DNA from: Photobacterium marinum
GTDB taxonomy: Bacteria; Pseudomonadota; Gammaproteobacteria; Enterobacterales; Vibrionaceae
Length of the DNA stretch: 64,000 bases
Direction of reading: 5' to 3'
NCBI RefSeq assembly: GCF_000331515.1
Contig: NZ_AMZO01000038.1
Coordinates: forward strand, 56,265 to 120,264
Shown: piece after piece, positions 17,500-25,459 of the stretch
Position numbering within the stretch: position 1 is the stretch's first letter
How the letters are laid out: every line of letters begins with the position of its first letter
Notes under the pieces: generated by a model
Databases searched by the model: none
Told to the model about the DNA's origin: nothing
What the model saw: the letters and a program-made list of their open reading frames with translations, nothing else
Position numbers and translations under genes: made by a program

Positions 17500-17875
17500 A
17501 AGTATTATTGATAGATGATGACCAGGATTTTAATGACGCAATTTATCAACACCTAAATCGAAAAGGTTTTGAGGTTCACACCGCTTATGATGGAATACAG
17601 GGTTTACAAAAATTTAAATCATTGCAACCTGATCTCGTCATCACAGATATCGTTATGCCAGACCAGGATGGTCTTGGTTTTTTGATTTCTATCCGAGATA
17701 GTAATAATAATTTCCCGTGTAAGGTGATAGCAATATCAGGCGGTGGCCGTATAGCCGGGAAGACATACCTTGAAATGCTAAATCATTTGGTGTTGATGCT
17801 ATCTTAAGTAAGCCTTTTTCCTTTAAAGAACTATATTGTGTTTTAGGGCAGTTAGGGCTTGCTACTGCAAACTGA
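17496..17875 (+). pseudogene. CheY-like response regulator, frameshifted
   Basis: A receiver-only regulator. Frame 1 gives the normal start (MKVLLIDDDQDF) with phospho-acceptor Asp51 (VITDIVMPD), then stops early at 17807 after an unrelated tail. Shifting frame after ATG 17775-17777 restores SFGVDAILSKPFSFKEL...LATAN to a stop at 17873-17875. One lost base (expected ATG-GCT-AAA) explains it. Repaired, it would be about 126 residues, the usual length. The frameshift removes the conserved Lys of the SKPF switch and the last helices. It could be a real mutation, a sequencing error, or programmed slippage, though no slippery heptamer is evident. Confidence 0.8.
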
Positions 17876-17900
17876 ATTTGAGGTATCAACCTTAATGAAA

Positions 17901-17926
17901 TAGTGCCATGCGTAGGCATGGCGCTA
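17901..17926. terminator. Hairpin between convergent receiver and TetR genes
   Basis: Arms TAGTGCCATGC and GCATGGCGCTA form an 11-bp stem (one G-T pair) with a GTAG loop. There is no clear T-run, so it is a weak or Rho-aided terminator. Confidence 0.5.
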
Positions 17927-17956
17927 TGAGTATGATATCTATCAATAAGATGGATA

Positions 17957-18589
17957 TCAGTTAACTAATTCATCTAGCAAATCCTGATGCGTATAGAAAG
18001 GTGATTCTGCTGATTCGGTCAGGTACGGCTCGACCATAGAAATCAGGCGCAATACACCGGCACGGATCAAGTCTGTCTCACTGTACTTGTCATCAAGCAG
18101 AGTCTGATAGTTAAGCCAGTTTAGGCTAACCAGCAGTAAATTATCAGCTAGCAGAGGCAAGCTTTTATCGTCACACTTAAGTTTGCCGAGGCTAATAAGG
18201 TGCGCCAGCATATCATTACTCAGTGTACGAAGCTTGAGGATCAAAGTACGGATTTTCCGTTTGATCTGAGGGCTTTGACCGTTGAGCGTATCAAGGTTTC
18301 TGAACAAGAAACGGTAATGGGTAAACAGCGCCATTATGGTGTGCATAAATGGCCAGTAATCATCAAAATCCTGGACCTGTTTCGGGTATTCATTGCTGAT
18401 TGTCGTCAACGAGTTTTGAAGCTCGGAGATAAGCGTAGCAACGATTTCGTCTTTCCCCCTGAAATGGTAGTAAAGATTACCCGGGCTGATCCCCATTTCT
18501 GTTGCAATGATCAGGGTGCTGACCTGCGCGATTCCGTCGCGGTTAAACAGGTCTAGGCTGACTCTTAAAATCCTGTCACGGGTTTTCAT
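17957..18589 (-). CDS. TetR/AcrR family transcriptional regulator
   Basis: A 210-residue regulator: the N-terminal TetR helix-turn-helix (residues 1-50, TRDRILRVSLDLFNRDG...ISPGNLYYHFRGKDEIVA) and an all-helical ligand domain. It is the last gene of the acyl-CoA reductase operon, 113 bases after the DUF2505 gene, with an AAGGAAGAG ribosome site. A plausible job is to sense an acyl compound and control this operon; the imperfect dyad at 21267-21283 is a candidate site. Confidence 0.85.
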   Translation of the reverse strand: MKTRDRILRVSLDLFNRDGIAQVSTLIIATEMGISPGNLYYHFRGKDEIVATLISELQNSLTTISNEYPKQVQDFDDYWPFMHTIMALFTHYRFLFRNLDTLNGQSPQIKRKIRTLILKLRTLSNDMLAHLISLGKLKCDDKSLPLLADNLLLVSLNWLNYQTLLDDKYSETDLIRAGVLRLISMVEPYLTESAESPFYTHQDLLDELVN

Positions 18590-18702
18590 TGTCTCTTCCT
18601 TGTGTTCCGGAAAGGTAGCTGAACACGCTGTTTTAAATGCAAGTGGCCATAAAAGGCGTTGCTTAGGTGAACAGCTACTTCTCCCGTTAACTTGTTAGAC
18701 GA

Positions 18703-19212
18703 TTACTCTGTAACAAGGTGCGGCAGTTTTTCGCGAAGGAAATCGTATTCTGCCTGCATCTGGCTCTTGATATCGTCACAGATGAAAGATACAAGTGTGC
18801 TACCGATCAGAGGTACAGATGACTTAACGGTAACAGACACATTATTCTGAGTGCGGATACCGGTTTCATTAGGTTCGCTAAACATCATCTGGCCGGAGAT
18901 AGTGGCCGGTACACCGATGATTTCCACCTTCATGTGACACAGCAGTTGTTCATTTTCCTGCCAGTGCCAGGTTTCTTTTTGCTTCACGGTGTTATAGCTA
19001 CCCAGCAGGCTTTTCAGCATAGCAGGTACATTCGCCGGTACTTCACGCTGAGTTTCGATAGTGAAACCATCGTCAGTTTCTTCAATACTATTGACACGAA
19101 TGTTTCTGGCACCGAGCGCTTTGTACTTATCTACAATCAGGTCATCTTCGCTGAAATAGCGCAGGATGGTATCCAGATCTTCCTTATAATCGTGAATTGC
19201 GGTTATTTGCAT
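18703..19212 (-). CDS. DUF2505 family protein (SRPBCC-like)
   Basis: A 169-residue protein resembling DUF2505, a family with a predicted START/Bet v1-like hydrophobic-ligand fold: alternating strands (NIRVNSIEETDDGFTIE, NNVSVTVKSSVPLIG) and a long final helix (DDIKSQMQAEYDFLREKL). It starts 9 bases after the reductase gene ends, so the two are co-transcribed. A lipid carrier or chaperone role for the reductase is an inference. Confidence 0.7.
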   Translation of the reverse strand: MQITAIHDYKEDLDTILRYFSEDDLIVDKYKALGARNIRVNSIEETDDGFTIETQREVPANVPAMLKSLLGSYNTVKQKETWHWQENEQLLCHMKVEIIGVPATISGQMMFSEPNETGIRTQNNVSVTVKSSVPLIGSTLVSFICDDIKSQMQAEYDFLREKLPHLVTE

Positions 19213-19221
19213 AGTGTTACC

Positions 19222-21213
19222 TTACATATGAATTTCGCGCATGATGCTGGTTAACGCCTTGGCTTCGGCAGAACCTTGTTTGCTAGGATCCGTTTTGTGT
19301 TCCTGGCCATCGGTTTCTGGCGAAATGCTGAAGCCGGCATTCATGATTAGTTCGCCCAGTTTCGGGTAAGCGCCATGAATGAAGGCGGCAAATAGGCCTA
19401 GGCGGTTTGCGATACGTTTTGGCTTCTCGATAATCGCTTTCACGATTAGGTCAGCAGCTTCATCGGAAGTCAGAAGCGGAATACCACCTTCAGCATTGCG
19501 GTAGTGGTCGGCAATCATAGGTGTTTCAACCAGCGGCATGTTGATAGTGGTGAAGTTAATGCCCTGGGTGCAAAGCTCAGTAGCTGCAGTGCGGGTAAAT
19601 GAATCAAGGGCAGACTTAGACGCTGCGTAAGCAGAGAAACGAGGCTGGTTGGTCAATACTGCAATAGAGGAAATATTGATGATATGGCCGGAGTGATCTT
19701 CAACCATATTAGGTAGCAAGCCCAGAATCATTCGCAGTGAGCCAAAGTAGTTCAGCTGCATAGTACGTTCATAGTCGTGCAGGCGCTCAACAGAGTGCAT
19801 GACGGAACGACGGATAGAGCGACCAGCGTTGTTGATTAGGATATCGACCTTACCATGGCGCTGCTTGATCTCTTCCAGCGTCTGCTGAGCTTCTTCATCT
19901 TTGCTCAGGTCGCATTGGTAAATAAATGCGTTACCGCCGCGACGTTCAACTTCATTACGAACTTCTTGCAGACGGTCAAGGTTACGGGCGATAAGAACCA
20001 GAGTTGCGCCGGTTTCTGCCAGTTTAAGAGCAGTGGTATAACCGATACCGGAAGAAGCACCAGTAAGTGCGATCACTTTACCTTTTACGGTACCTTTCAG
20101 AGTGCGCTCAACGTGCAGGGATGGATCCAGGTTACGCTCCCAGTAGTCCCAGATATTGTTAACGTAATCCGGAAGGCGAGGGCAGCTGATGTTACTGTCA
20201 GACAACGCGTTCAGCGTATTCGAGCAATCGAACTGAGTCGGATAGTTAAACATCTTCACTGCATCTTTAGGGATGCGCATTTCCTGGCTCAGAGCATCAA
20301 TAACATTGCGCAGAACCGGTAGGTGGCCAAGCTGTTGCCAGAAGTTGTTCGGGATCATGCGGAACAGGCGCATGTCTAAGCGCATCGCCATGCGTGGCGC
20401 GTGGCCTGCTTCGGCAATCATGTTGATAACTTCACCGGCACGGTATGGATCCGGGTCAACGATGTGGAAGCATTTGTTGTCCAGCTCACCTTTATGAGCA
20501 ATGTGGTCGATGGTGTCAACCACGTAATCAACCGGAACCAGGTTCAGGCGGCCACCTTCAAGGCCAAGAAGCGGAGTCCACTCAGGCAGTGAGCGACGCA
20601 GGCGCTGAATAATCTTGAAGAAATAGTAAGGACCGTCGATACGATCGGCTGCACCGGTTTGGGAATCACCGATAACAATACCAGGACGGTAAGCACGCCA
20701 TGGAATGGTTGCTGTTTCCTGCACCAGCTTTTCAGCGTTGTGTTTGGTAGCGAAGTAGGCGTTTTCAAGACCTGTTGCTTCGTTGAGCATGTCCTCGCGG
20801 AACCAGCCTCGGTACTGGCCTGCAACCGCAATAGAACTGATGTAGTGGAAGCAACCGGCGTTAATCCGTTCAGCCAGTCGTAGTGTGTGTTCTGTGCCAT
20901 CAATATTGGCACGCATCATCGCTTCTTCGTCAGCTTCCAGATCATAGATAGCAGCAAAGTGGAAGAAGTTAGTGATTTTGCCTGTCAGTGACTTGATGTC
21001 GTCAGCAGACAGGTTGAGGTTTGCTTCCGTGATGGAGCCACGGAACGTGTGGAACTTGTTGCGTGGAAGTTCGTATTTTTCAATCAGCTCTAGGAGTCTC
21101 TGATCGTCCGCTTCACTGAACGAAAGAACATAGATATCCCCAGGTCGTTTTGCCAGACGTCTGATAAAATTGGAACCGATAAATCCTGTTGCGCCGGTAA
21201 TGAAAGAATTCAT
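19222..21213 (-). CDS. Two-domain fatty acyl-CoA/ACP reductase (alcohol-forming)
   Basis: A 663-residue fusion of two short-chain dehydrogenase domains. The first is an extended SDR (FITGATGFIGSN at 4-15, Tyr153 and Lys157 in YFATK). The second is a classical SDR (TGASSGIG near 382-389, NNAGRSIRRS, Tyr529 and Lys533 in YAASK). Length, domain order and linker phrases (DGPYYFFKIIQ, IWDYWERNLDP) closely match, from memory, the Marinobacter reductase that turns acyl-CoA into fatty alcohol for wax esters. It should use NADPH in two steps, the C-terminal domain reducing the acyl thioester and the N-terminal one the aldehyde. ATG 21213 has AAGGAG upstream. No wax synthase gene is present here. Confidence 0.82.
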   Translation of the reverse strand: MNSFITGATGFIGSNFIRRLAKRPGDIYVLSFSEADDQRLLELIEKYELPRNKFHTFRGSITEANLNLSADDIKSLTGKITNFFHFAAIYDLEADEEAMMRANIDGTEHTLRLAERINAGCFHYISSIAVAGQYRGWFREDMLNEATGLENAYFATKHNAEKLVQETATIPWRAYRPGIVIGDSQTGAADRIDGPYYFFKIIQRLRRSLPEWTPLLGLEGGRLNLVPVDYVVDTIDHIAHKGELDNKCFHIVDPDPYRAGEVINMIAEAGHAPRMAMRLDMRLFRMIPNNFWQQLGHLPVLRNVIDALSQEMRIPKDAVKMFNYPTQFDCSNTLNALSDSNISCPRLPDYVNNIWDYWERNLDPSLHVERTLKGTVKGKVIALTGASSGIGYTTALKLAETGATLVLIARNLDRLQEVRNEVERRGGNAFIYQCDLSKDEEAQQTLEEIKQRHGKVDILINNAGRSIRRSVMHSVERLHDYERTMQLNYFGSLRMILGLLPNMVEDHSGHIINISSIAVLTNQPRFSAYAASKSALDSFTRTAATELCTQGINFTTINMPLVETPMIADHYRNAEGGIPLLTSDEAADLIVKAIIEKPKRIANRLGLFAAFIHGAYPKLGELIMNAGFSISPETDGQEHKTDPSKQGSAEAKALTSIMREIHM

Positions 21214-21266
21214 GACCACTCCTTACGCGATTTATAATTTATTTGAAGACAGAGTAATGTAGTTAT

Positions 21267-21283
21267 ACTGGTCGGATGACCGA
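21267..21283. promoter_or_regulatory. Dyad upstream of the acyl-CoA reductase operon, possible fatty-acid regulator site
   Basis: ACTGGTCGGATGACCGA has GGTC/GACC arms around four bases and shares TGGTCnGA with the FadR box. On the minus strand it touches a TATAAC-like -10, 55-70 bases before the start codon. It may bind FadR or the operon's own TetR protein. Confidence 0.35.
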
Positions 21284-21850
21284 GCCTCAGTGTGCACCTA
21301 GTGGCACAAAACCTCAAAGTAAATCACGTAAAAATCTGGACTAGATCAAGATTCCTAAAGGGAATTGCAAAAATTAGAGCATTTGCTCACATTTTGGCTT
21401 ATTAGATTTGTAATTGACGTTTATATCGACATATCTAAATTCAAACTCTGAAGCACCAACTATTTGTATTACTTATGTTTTTTTGTCTGACATTTACTGT
21501 TATGGCTGAAGCTTTTTATATGTTTTCTATCAATAGAAAAACGGCATTAATAATATTGCTTCAGTGAATATAGAGACTGGAACTAAAACATGGTGAATTG
21601 GCCGACAATGTTCGCTGTCTGTTATTTATGGCAGCAGAAGCGGTTTCTGTTTTTGTGTGAGTTATGGCTATTCAGTGCAGTGTGTCTGTGAGCAGATGAT
21701 GCTCCTGAAATTCAAAATGATAGCATTGTTGGTTTTTTCTGAGCTTTATTACATGAAATGATGGATTTGATCCGAGGCGACATCAAGGTGGTTTGTTGTT
21801 TTTGCTATCAGTTTGTGGTGAGTTCTTAAAAATACGGGACAAGAGAAATA
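21284..21850. other. Long intergenic region without supported gene
   Basis: About 570 bases (750 counting flanks) with no reading frame that has a ribosome site on either strand. A+T-rich, with no repeat that I recognise. It lies at the junction between the inserted block and the fdh genes. Confidence 0.4.
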
Positions 21851-21885
21851 AAAAAGCGAGAAGGTGTGATGTGACCTTCTCGCTT
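21851..21885 (-). terminator. Terminator of the fdhD-regulator operon
   Basis: Perfect 12-bp stem (AAGCGAGAAGGT / ACCTTCTCGCTT) with an 8-base loop, followed on the minus strand by a T-run. Confidence 0.9.
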
Positions 21886-21962
21886 GAGTGTTTTGATTAC
21901 TTACCTTGCCTGTAGCTAGGTGACGTATGTTTTTAGCAAGGATTAAGAGACGTCAGAAACGT

Positions 21963-22877
21963 TTAGTTCGCGCTCCAGACCTGAGTTCCAGTTCGCTCGA
22001 AGTTGTAACCGCCGAGCTGATCACCTTTGGCCTGAACTTCAGGATCGGCAAGCGCCTGTAGCAATTGCTGCTGCAGGGTGCGGAAGTAGATATTCTTCGG
22101 AATAACCAGTTCAAATGCTTCGCGACAAATCGGAATAAAGCCCAGGCCGAATTCACCTGCGGTACTCTGGCTGGCACAACCGACATCAGCCTGACCGCGG
22201 GCGATACAAGACGCAAGCTCTCGCTCACTGTTACACACATCGGCCTTAGTCAGCATATCGATGTTGAAAGCATGACCATGAAGCCATTCCTCAAGCGCAC
22301 GCATACTGCCAGCACCTTCCTGACGAAGTGCCCAGCGCCAGCGGGAAGCCAGTAATTCATGCGGGCTCAGCGAACGGTTGTTAACGCATTCGGCGATCTC
22401 ATGGCTCACTACCAAACCCTGTTGGCGCTCAAAGGCATGGATCAGTACCCAGTTTTTATGTCCAGGATACTGTTGAATCAGAGCCGGGTGACGTAATGGC
22501 GCTTCATCGGCATGGCCCCAGTGAATCGCACACACATCTACATGGCCTTTGCTCAGCATTGATAAGCCTTGTCGTGTACCGGTAGAGGTATAGCCGACAA
22601 GTGCAGTGCTACCCAACTGGTTAGCCATCTTGCCGACAATCATTTGCAGCAACGGGTCATCGGAACCTGCAATTAACAGACGATCGTTCAGTACGCCGTT
22701 ATGACAGGACTCTAGAAGCCATTGATCTAACATTGCTTTAGGGAACAGCCATTTGCCTGTGACTTTGGTTGCTGGTAACACACCGTCGTTAGCAAGGGCA
22801 TAGACTTTCTTTTCGTTAAGATCGAGGTATTCCGCCACCAGTTTGGCGTTCATGAATTCAGGAAAGCTGGTGGACAT
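21963..22877 (-). CDS. Helix-turn-helix regulator with periplasmic-binding-like domain
   Basis: A 304-residue cytoplasmic protein. The first ~55 residues are an excisionase/MerR-like DNA-binding helix-turn-helix (NAKLVAEYLDLNEKKVYALANDG, ATKVTGKWLFPK). The rest is a binding-protein fold like those of molybdate or tungstate (COG1910-type: LIAGSDDPLLQMIVGKM, GLVVSHEIAECV, GQADVGCASQSTAGEFGL). This is the layout of one-component oxyanion sensors fused to DNA binding. It overlaps fdhD by one base (TAATG), so the two are made together. It probably tunes fdh or tup genes by W/Mo status; the DNA site is unknown. Confidence 0.8.
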   Translation of the reverse strand: MSTSFPEFMNAKLVAEYLDLNEKKVYALANDGVLPATKVTGKWLFPKAMLDQWLLESCHNGVLNDRLLIAGSDDPLLQMIVGKMANQLGSTALVGYTSTGTRQGLSMLSKGHVDVCAIHWGHADEAPLRHPALIQQYPGHKNWVLIHAFERQQGLVVSHEIAECVNNRSLSPHELLASRWRWALRQEGAGSMRALEEWLHGHAFNIDMLTKADVCNSERELASCIARGQADVGCASQSTAGEFGLGFIPICREAFELVIPKNIYFRTLQQQLLQALADPEVQAKGDQLGGYNFERTGTQVWSAN

Positions 22878-23719
22878 TATTCATTACCTCCGGCGTTTTC
22901 GCCTTTTACATCTAGGGTCAGATTGTCCTGGCCGTTATATACCTGGAATCGATGGCCTTTGGCGCGGGCAATCATGGTAATGCCCAGCTTTTGCGCCAGT
23001 TCATAACCCATCTGAGTTGCACCTGAACGTGACAGCAGCACAGGGATCCCCATCTGGGCGACTTTAATTACCATCTCTGAAGTCAGGCGACCTGTGGTAT
23101 AGAAAATCTTGTCTTCACCTTTTTCGTCTTGTAGCCACATTTCACCGGCCAGCGTGTCGACAGCATTGTGGCGACCTACATCTTCAACAAAAGAGAGGAT
23201 TTTGGTTCCGCGGCAAACGGCACAGCCGTGAATCGCACCGGCGGCTTTATAGGTCGCGTTATGATGTGTCAGCGCTTCAAGAAGGCCGTATAAACTGGAT
23301 TGCGTGACACGAGGCTGGGGCAGGGTAACGCCTTCAAGTTTTTTCATTACATTGCCGTACATGGTTCCCTGACCACAACCGGACGTAACGGTTTTCTTGC
23401 TGAGTTTCTTTTCTAGCCCGTCTGTATTTTCCCGCGTAACAACGGCGGCGGAATTGGTATCCCAATCAATGATCAGTGATTCGATGGCATCAAGATCTTC
23501 GATAAAGCCCTGGTTCTTTAAATAGCCAAGTACTAATGCGGCAGGGCGCTCACCCAGTGTCATCAGAGTGACAACTTCTACCCAGTTCAGGTAGACAGTC
23601 AGAGGATGCTCGCAGGCGATTTCTTTTTCCATCATATCGCCGTACTCATCCATCACCTGAACGGTCATGGTCTGATCGACGGAAGATTTGGTTTTAATGA
23701 TTTTTGGCAATTGGGTCAT
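22877..23719 (-). CDS. fdhD: Formate dehydrogenase sulfurtransferase FdhD, with variant Cys motif
   Basis: FdhD passes sulfur from a cysteine desulfurase to the molybdopterin cofactor of formate dehydrogenase. The 280-residue sequence has family blocks ACEHPLTVYLN (35-45), VTSGCGQG (111-118) and FVEDVGRHNAVDTLAGE (177-193). In E. coli FdhD the loop reads as a CxxC pair; here that place reads C115-G-Q-G118 with only one Cys, while a CxxC (C166-A-V-C169) appears downstream just before the EDVGRHNA block. It is transcribed from a sigma-54-like promoter at 23801-23819. Confidence 0.9.
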   Translation of the reverse strand: MTQLPKIIKTKSSVDQTMTVQVMDEYGDMMEKEIACEHPLTVYLNWVEVVTLMTLGERPAALVLGYLKNQGFIEDLDAIESLIIDWDTNSAAVVTRENTDGLEKKLSKKTVTSGCGQGTMYGNVMKKLEGVTLPQPRVTQSSLYGLLEALTHHNATYKAAGAIHGCAVCRGTKILSFVEDVGRHNAVDTLAGEMWLQDEKGEDKIFYTTGRLTSEMVIKVAQMGIPVLLSRSGATQMGYELAQKLGITMIARAKGHRFQVYNGQDNLTLDVKGENAGGNE

Positions 23720-23800
23720 CAGAGATTCCTGCTGAATCTGTTCATGAGTCTATGCTCGAGAATGCGTATCGCATGAAACTATGTTTGTAACATGGCATAT

Positions 23801-23819
23801 AAGCAAACATCGTTCCAGT
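23801..23819 (-). promoter_or_regulatory. Sigma-54 promoter of fdhD
   Basis: On the minus strand: ACTGGAACGATGTTTGCTT, with GG and GC 10 bases apart, close to TGGCACG-N4-TTGCW. It is about 82 bases before the fdhD start. Confidence 0.7.
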
Positions 23820-23846
23820 TCTTATTAAGTTCTTATTAAATTTGTA

Positions 23847-23860
23847 GGGATATTTTGTCG
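23847..23860. promoter_or_regulatory. Operator-like site between two divergent sigma-54 promoters
   Basis: GGGATATTTTGTCG matches the reverse complement of the tup dyad (GCGACATTTTGTCTC) at most positions. It sits about 30 bases from each divergent -24 element, so one bound regulator could serve both fdhD and the DUF3305 operon. Confidence 0.45.
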
Positions 23861-23891
23861 TAAACAGCAAAAATTCCAGAGTGGAATTAAG

Positions 23892-23910
23892 TTGGTCTGA
23901 TATTTGCTTT
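23892..23910 (+). promoter_or_regulatory. Sigma-54 promoter of the DUF3305-DUF3306 operon
   Basis: TTGGTCTGATATTTGCTTT has GG (23894) and GC (23906) 10 bases apart and the TTTGCTT end of strong -12 elements. The first start codon is about 45 bases on. Confidence 0.75.
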
Positions 23911-23955
23911 AACCGCCTTATTCGAGGGTAAACGAGCTAAGAGTAAGGAGTGAGT

Positions 23956-24423
23956 GTGCCAGAACTACGTAAAGACGAATCCGTATGGCCGATAGCATTT
24001 CGACTGGTCTCTGAAGAGAAACAAATTGGTCGTTGGACGACACTTGCCTGGTCTGTAGAGGATGTATGCCTGTATGACGAAGACAAGAAAGACGATGTTG
24101 TTCAGTCTGACGACGGATACCTGCTCCCGCTTGAGCTTTACCGTGACGAGCGAACTGAATACCGCTTTAACCTGAGCTCTCAGGACCCGCATTTATTCTT
24201 TGTTTGTGAAGAAGACAACGAACAGCTCTCTCCTTTACTGGTAACGGCTGCGCAGAGTGTCGCAAGTAGTTATATGGACGGAGATTATCAGGTTCTGCAT
24301 ATCCAGATCCCGCTTCAGGTTCAGGCCTGGATGGAAGCTTTCATTGGTCGACATGGTGAGCTGATTGAATGTCGTCGTAAACGCGGCGGTAAAGGAAAGA
24401 AAGGGCGATCCAGTGGCAACTAA
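23956..24423 (+). CDS. DUF3305 domain protein
   Basis: About 155 residues. It matches the DUF3305 family, found beside formate dehydrogenase genes in many proteobacteria: WPIAFRLVSEEKQIGRWTTLAWSVEDV at the front and LHIQIPLQVQAWMEAFIGRHGE near the end, with a basic tail. Start GTG 23956 is chosen because AAGGAG lies 5 bases before it; GTG 23950 would sit on that site. It overlaps the DUF3306 gene by 11 bases. Its biochemical role is not known; the fixed linkage suggests assembly of the dehydrogenase. Confidence 0.8.
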   Translation: MPELRKDESVWPIAFRLVSEEKQIGRWTTLAWSVEDVCLYDEDKKDDVVQSDDGYLLPLELYRDERTEYRFNLSSQDPHLFFVCEEDNEQLSPLLVTAAQSVASSYMDGDYQVLHIQIPLQVQAWMEAFIGRHGELIECRRKRGGKGKKGRSSGN

Positions 24424-25087
24424 TTTTTTCCAGCGTTGGTCCAGCAGAAAGTTAGCTGCTCGAGAGGAACCTAAACAGGAGCCTCTGCAAGACAAGGAGG
24501 CGGCTCAACACCTGAATGCTGAAGCTTCAAATGAAGCTGCTAATTCAAAGGAAGTGGCTGATTTTTCTGAGCAGGCAGCAGTTCAAACACCAGCAGCAGT
24601 TAACCAAATTCCTGCTGATTCTGCCCCGGATGATGAAAGTGGGCATACCGCTCCGACGTTGGAAGACGTCGATGAGGTAAGTTACGAAACCGGCGTTGCT
24701 TCTTTCATGAAGTCTGATGTTGAAAAGTCAGTAAAAAAAGCTGCATTACGTAAGTTATTTCAATCAGAAGAATTTAATTATATCAGTGACATGGATGATT
24801 GTACGGGAGATTACTCCAATCTGACCCCGTTAGATTCCAGTGTTACCAAACAGCTTCGTAACTGGATGGATGAAGTTGTTAACGATCTTGAACAAGAAGG
24901 TGAGGAAACGGAATCAGTGGAGTCAGCAGAACAGACTGAACTTGATTCTATTGATATCCATTTTGACCCTAACCAATTGATAGAAAAAGAAGCTTTTGCT
25001 TCAAAGACGCAGGAATCTTTCCCTACCTCGGCTGAGGGTGAAACATCGGAAAAAACACAGGAAGAGCAACCTGTGAAAGATGTTTAG
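24413..25087 (+). CDS. DUF3306 domain protein
   Basis: A 224-residue acidic protein. The conserved front ATNFFQRWSSRKLAAR matches DUF3306 (FLSRWSRRK-type start). After a low-complexity Glu/Ala stretch (20-80) comes the second conserved block, ALRKLFQSEEFNYISDMDDCTGDYSNLTPL (about 117-146), usual for the family. The GTG start at 24413 overlaps the preceding gene. Function unknown; it partners DUF3305 and formate dehydrogenase genes. Confidence 0.8.
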   Translation: MATNFFQRWSSRKLAAREEPKQEPLQDKEAAQHLNAEASNEAANSKEVADFSEQAAVQTPAAVNQIPADSAPDDESGHTAPTLEDVDEVSYETGVASFMKSDVEKSVKKAALRKLFQSEEFNYISDMDDCTGDYSNLTPLDSSVTKQLRNWMDEVVNDLEQEGEETESVESAEQTELDSIDIHFDPNQLIEKEAFASKTQESFPTSAEGETSEKTQEEQPVKDV

Positions 25088-25194
25088 ATTGCCGAGCAAG
25101 ATGAATGTGTAAACCGAAGCTAAGCACTCTGTACCAGAGCAAATCCTAAAAAAAAGCAGTCAGCCGGAGCAGATAACCCATCAAAAATCGGGTT

Positions 25195-25277
25195 GGGACA
25201 AAAAGGGAAAAATAACCTTATTAAAGCCCGGGACATTTTGGCGCAGTGGGAATATTTGTTTGAGACAAAATGTCCCG
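25195..25277. promoter_or_regulatory. Cluster of regulator sites upstream of the fdh operon
   Basis: Three copies of the tup-type motif: a half site GGGACAAAAAGGG (25195-25207), an inverted copy CGGGACATTTTGGCGCA (about 25229-25245) and a full dyad GAGACAAAATGTCCC (25262-25276). They lie 70-150 bases before the sigma-54 promoter at 25344, ideal spacing for an NtrC-type activator. Confidence 0.65.
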
Positions 25278-25343
25278 CTGGTAAGAGGTCAAACTGTCTC
25301 CTTCCGATTTTGGTTCCTTTTGGGTCATTTTATTCCGTGAAAA

Positions 25344-25362
25344 GTTGGTTCGGTTATTGCTC
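25344..25362 (+). promoter_or_regulatory. Sigma-54 promoter of the fdh structural operon
   Basis: AGTTGGTTCGGTTATTGCTC region: GG (25347-25348) and GC (25359-25360) are 10 bases apart, and TGGTTCG-GTTA-TTGCT matches the consensus with two changes. The first gene starts 98 bases downstream. Confidence 0.78.
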
Positions 25363-25459
25363 TTATAAAGAGTAAGAAGATACCTGTTCGGAATTTTTCC
25401 ATATAAAAGCAGGACTTCGATCGGCACTGACTGACGGTGACGAGTAGACAGGAATAATA

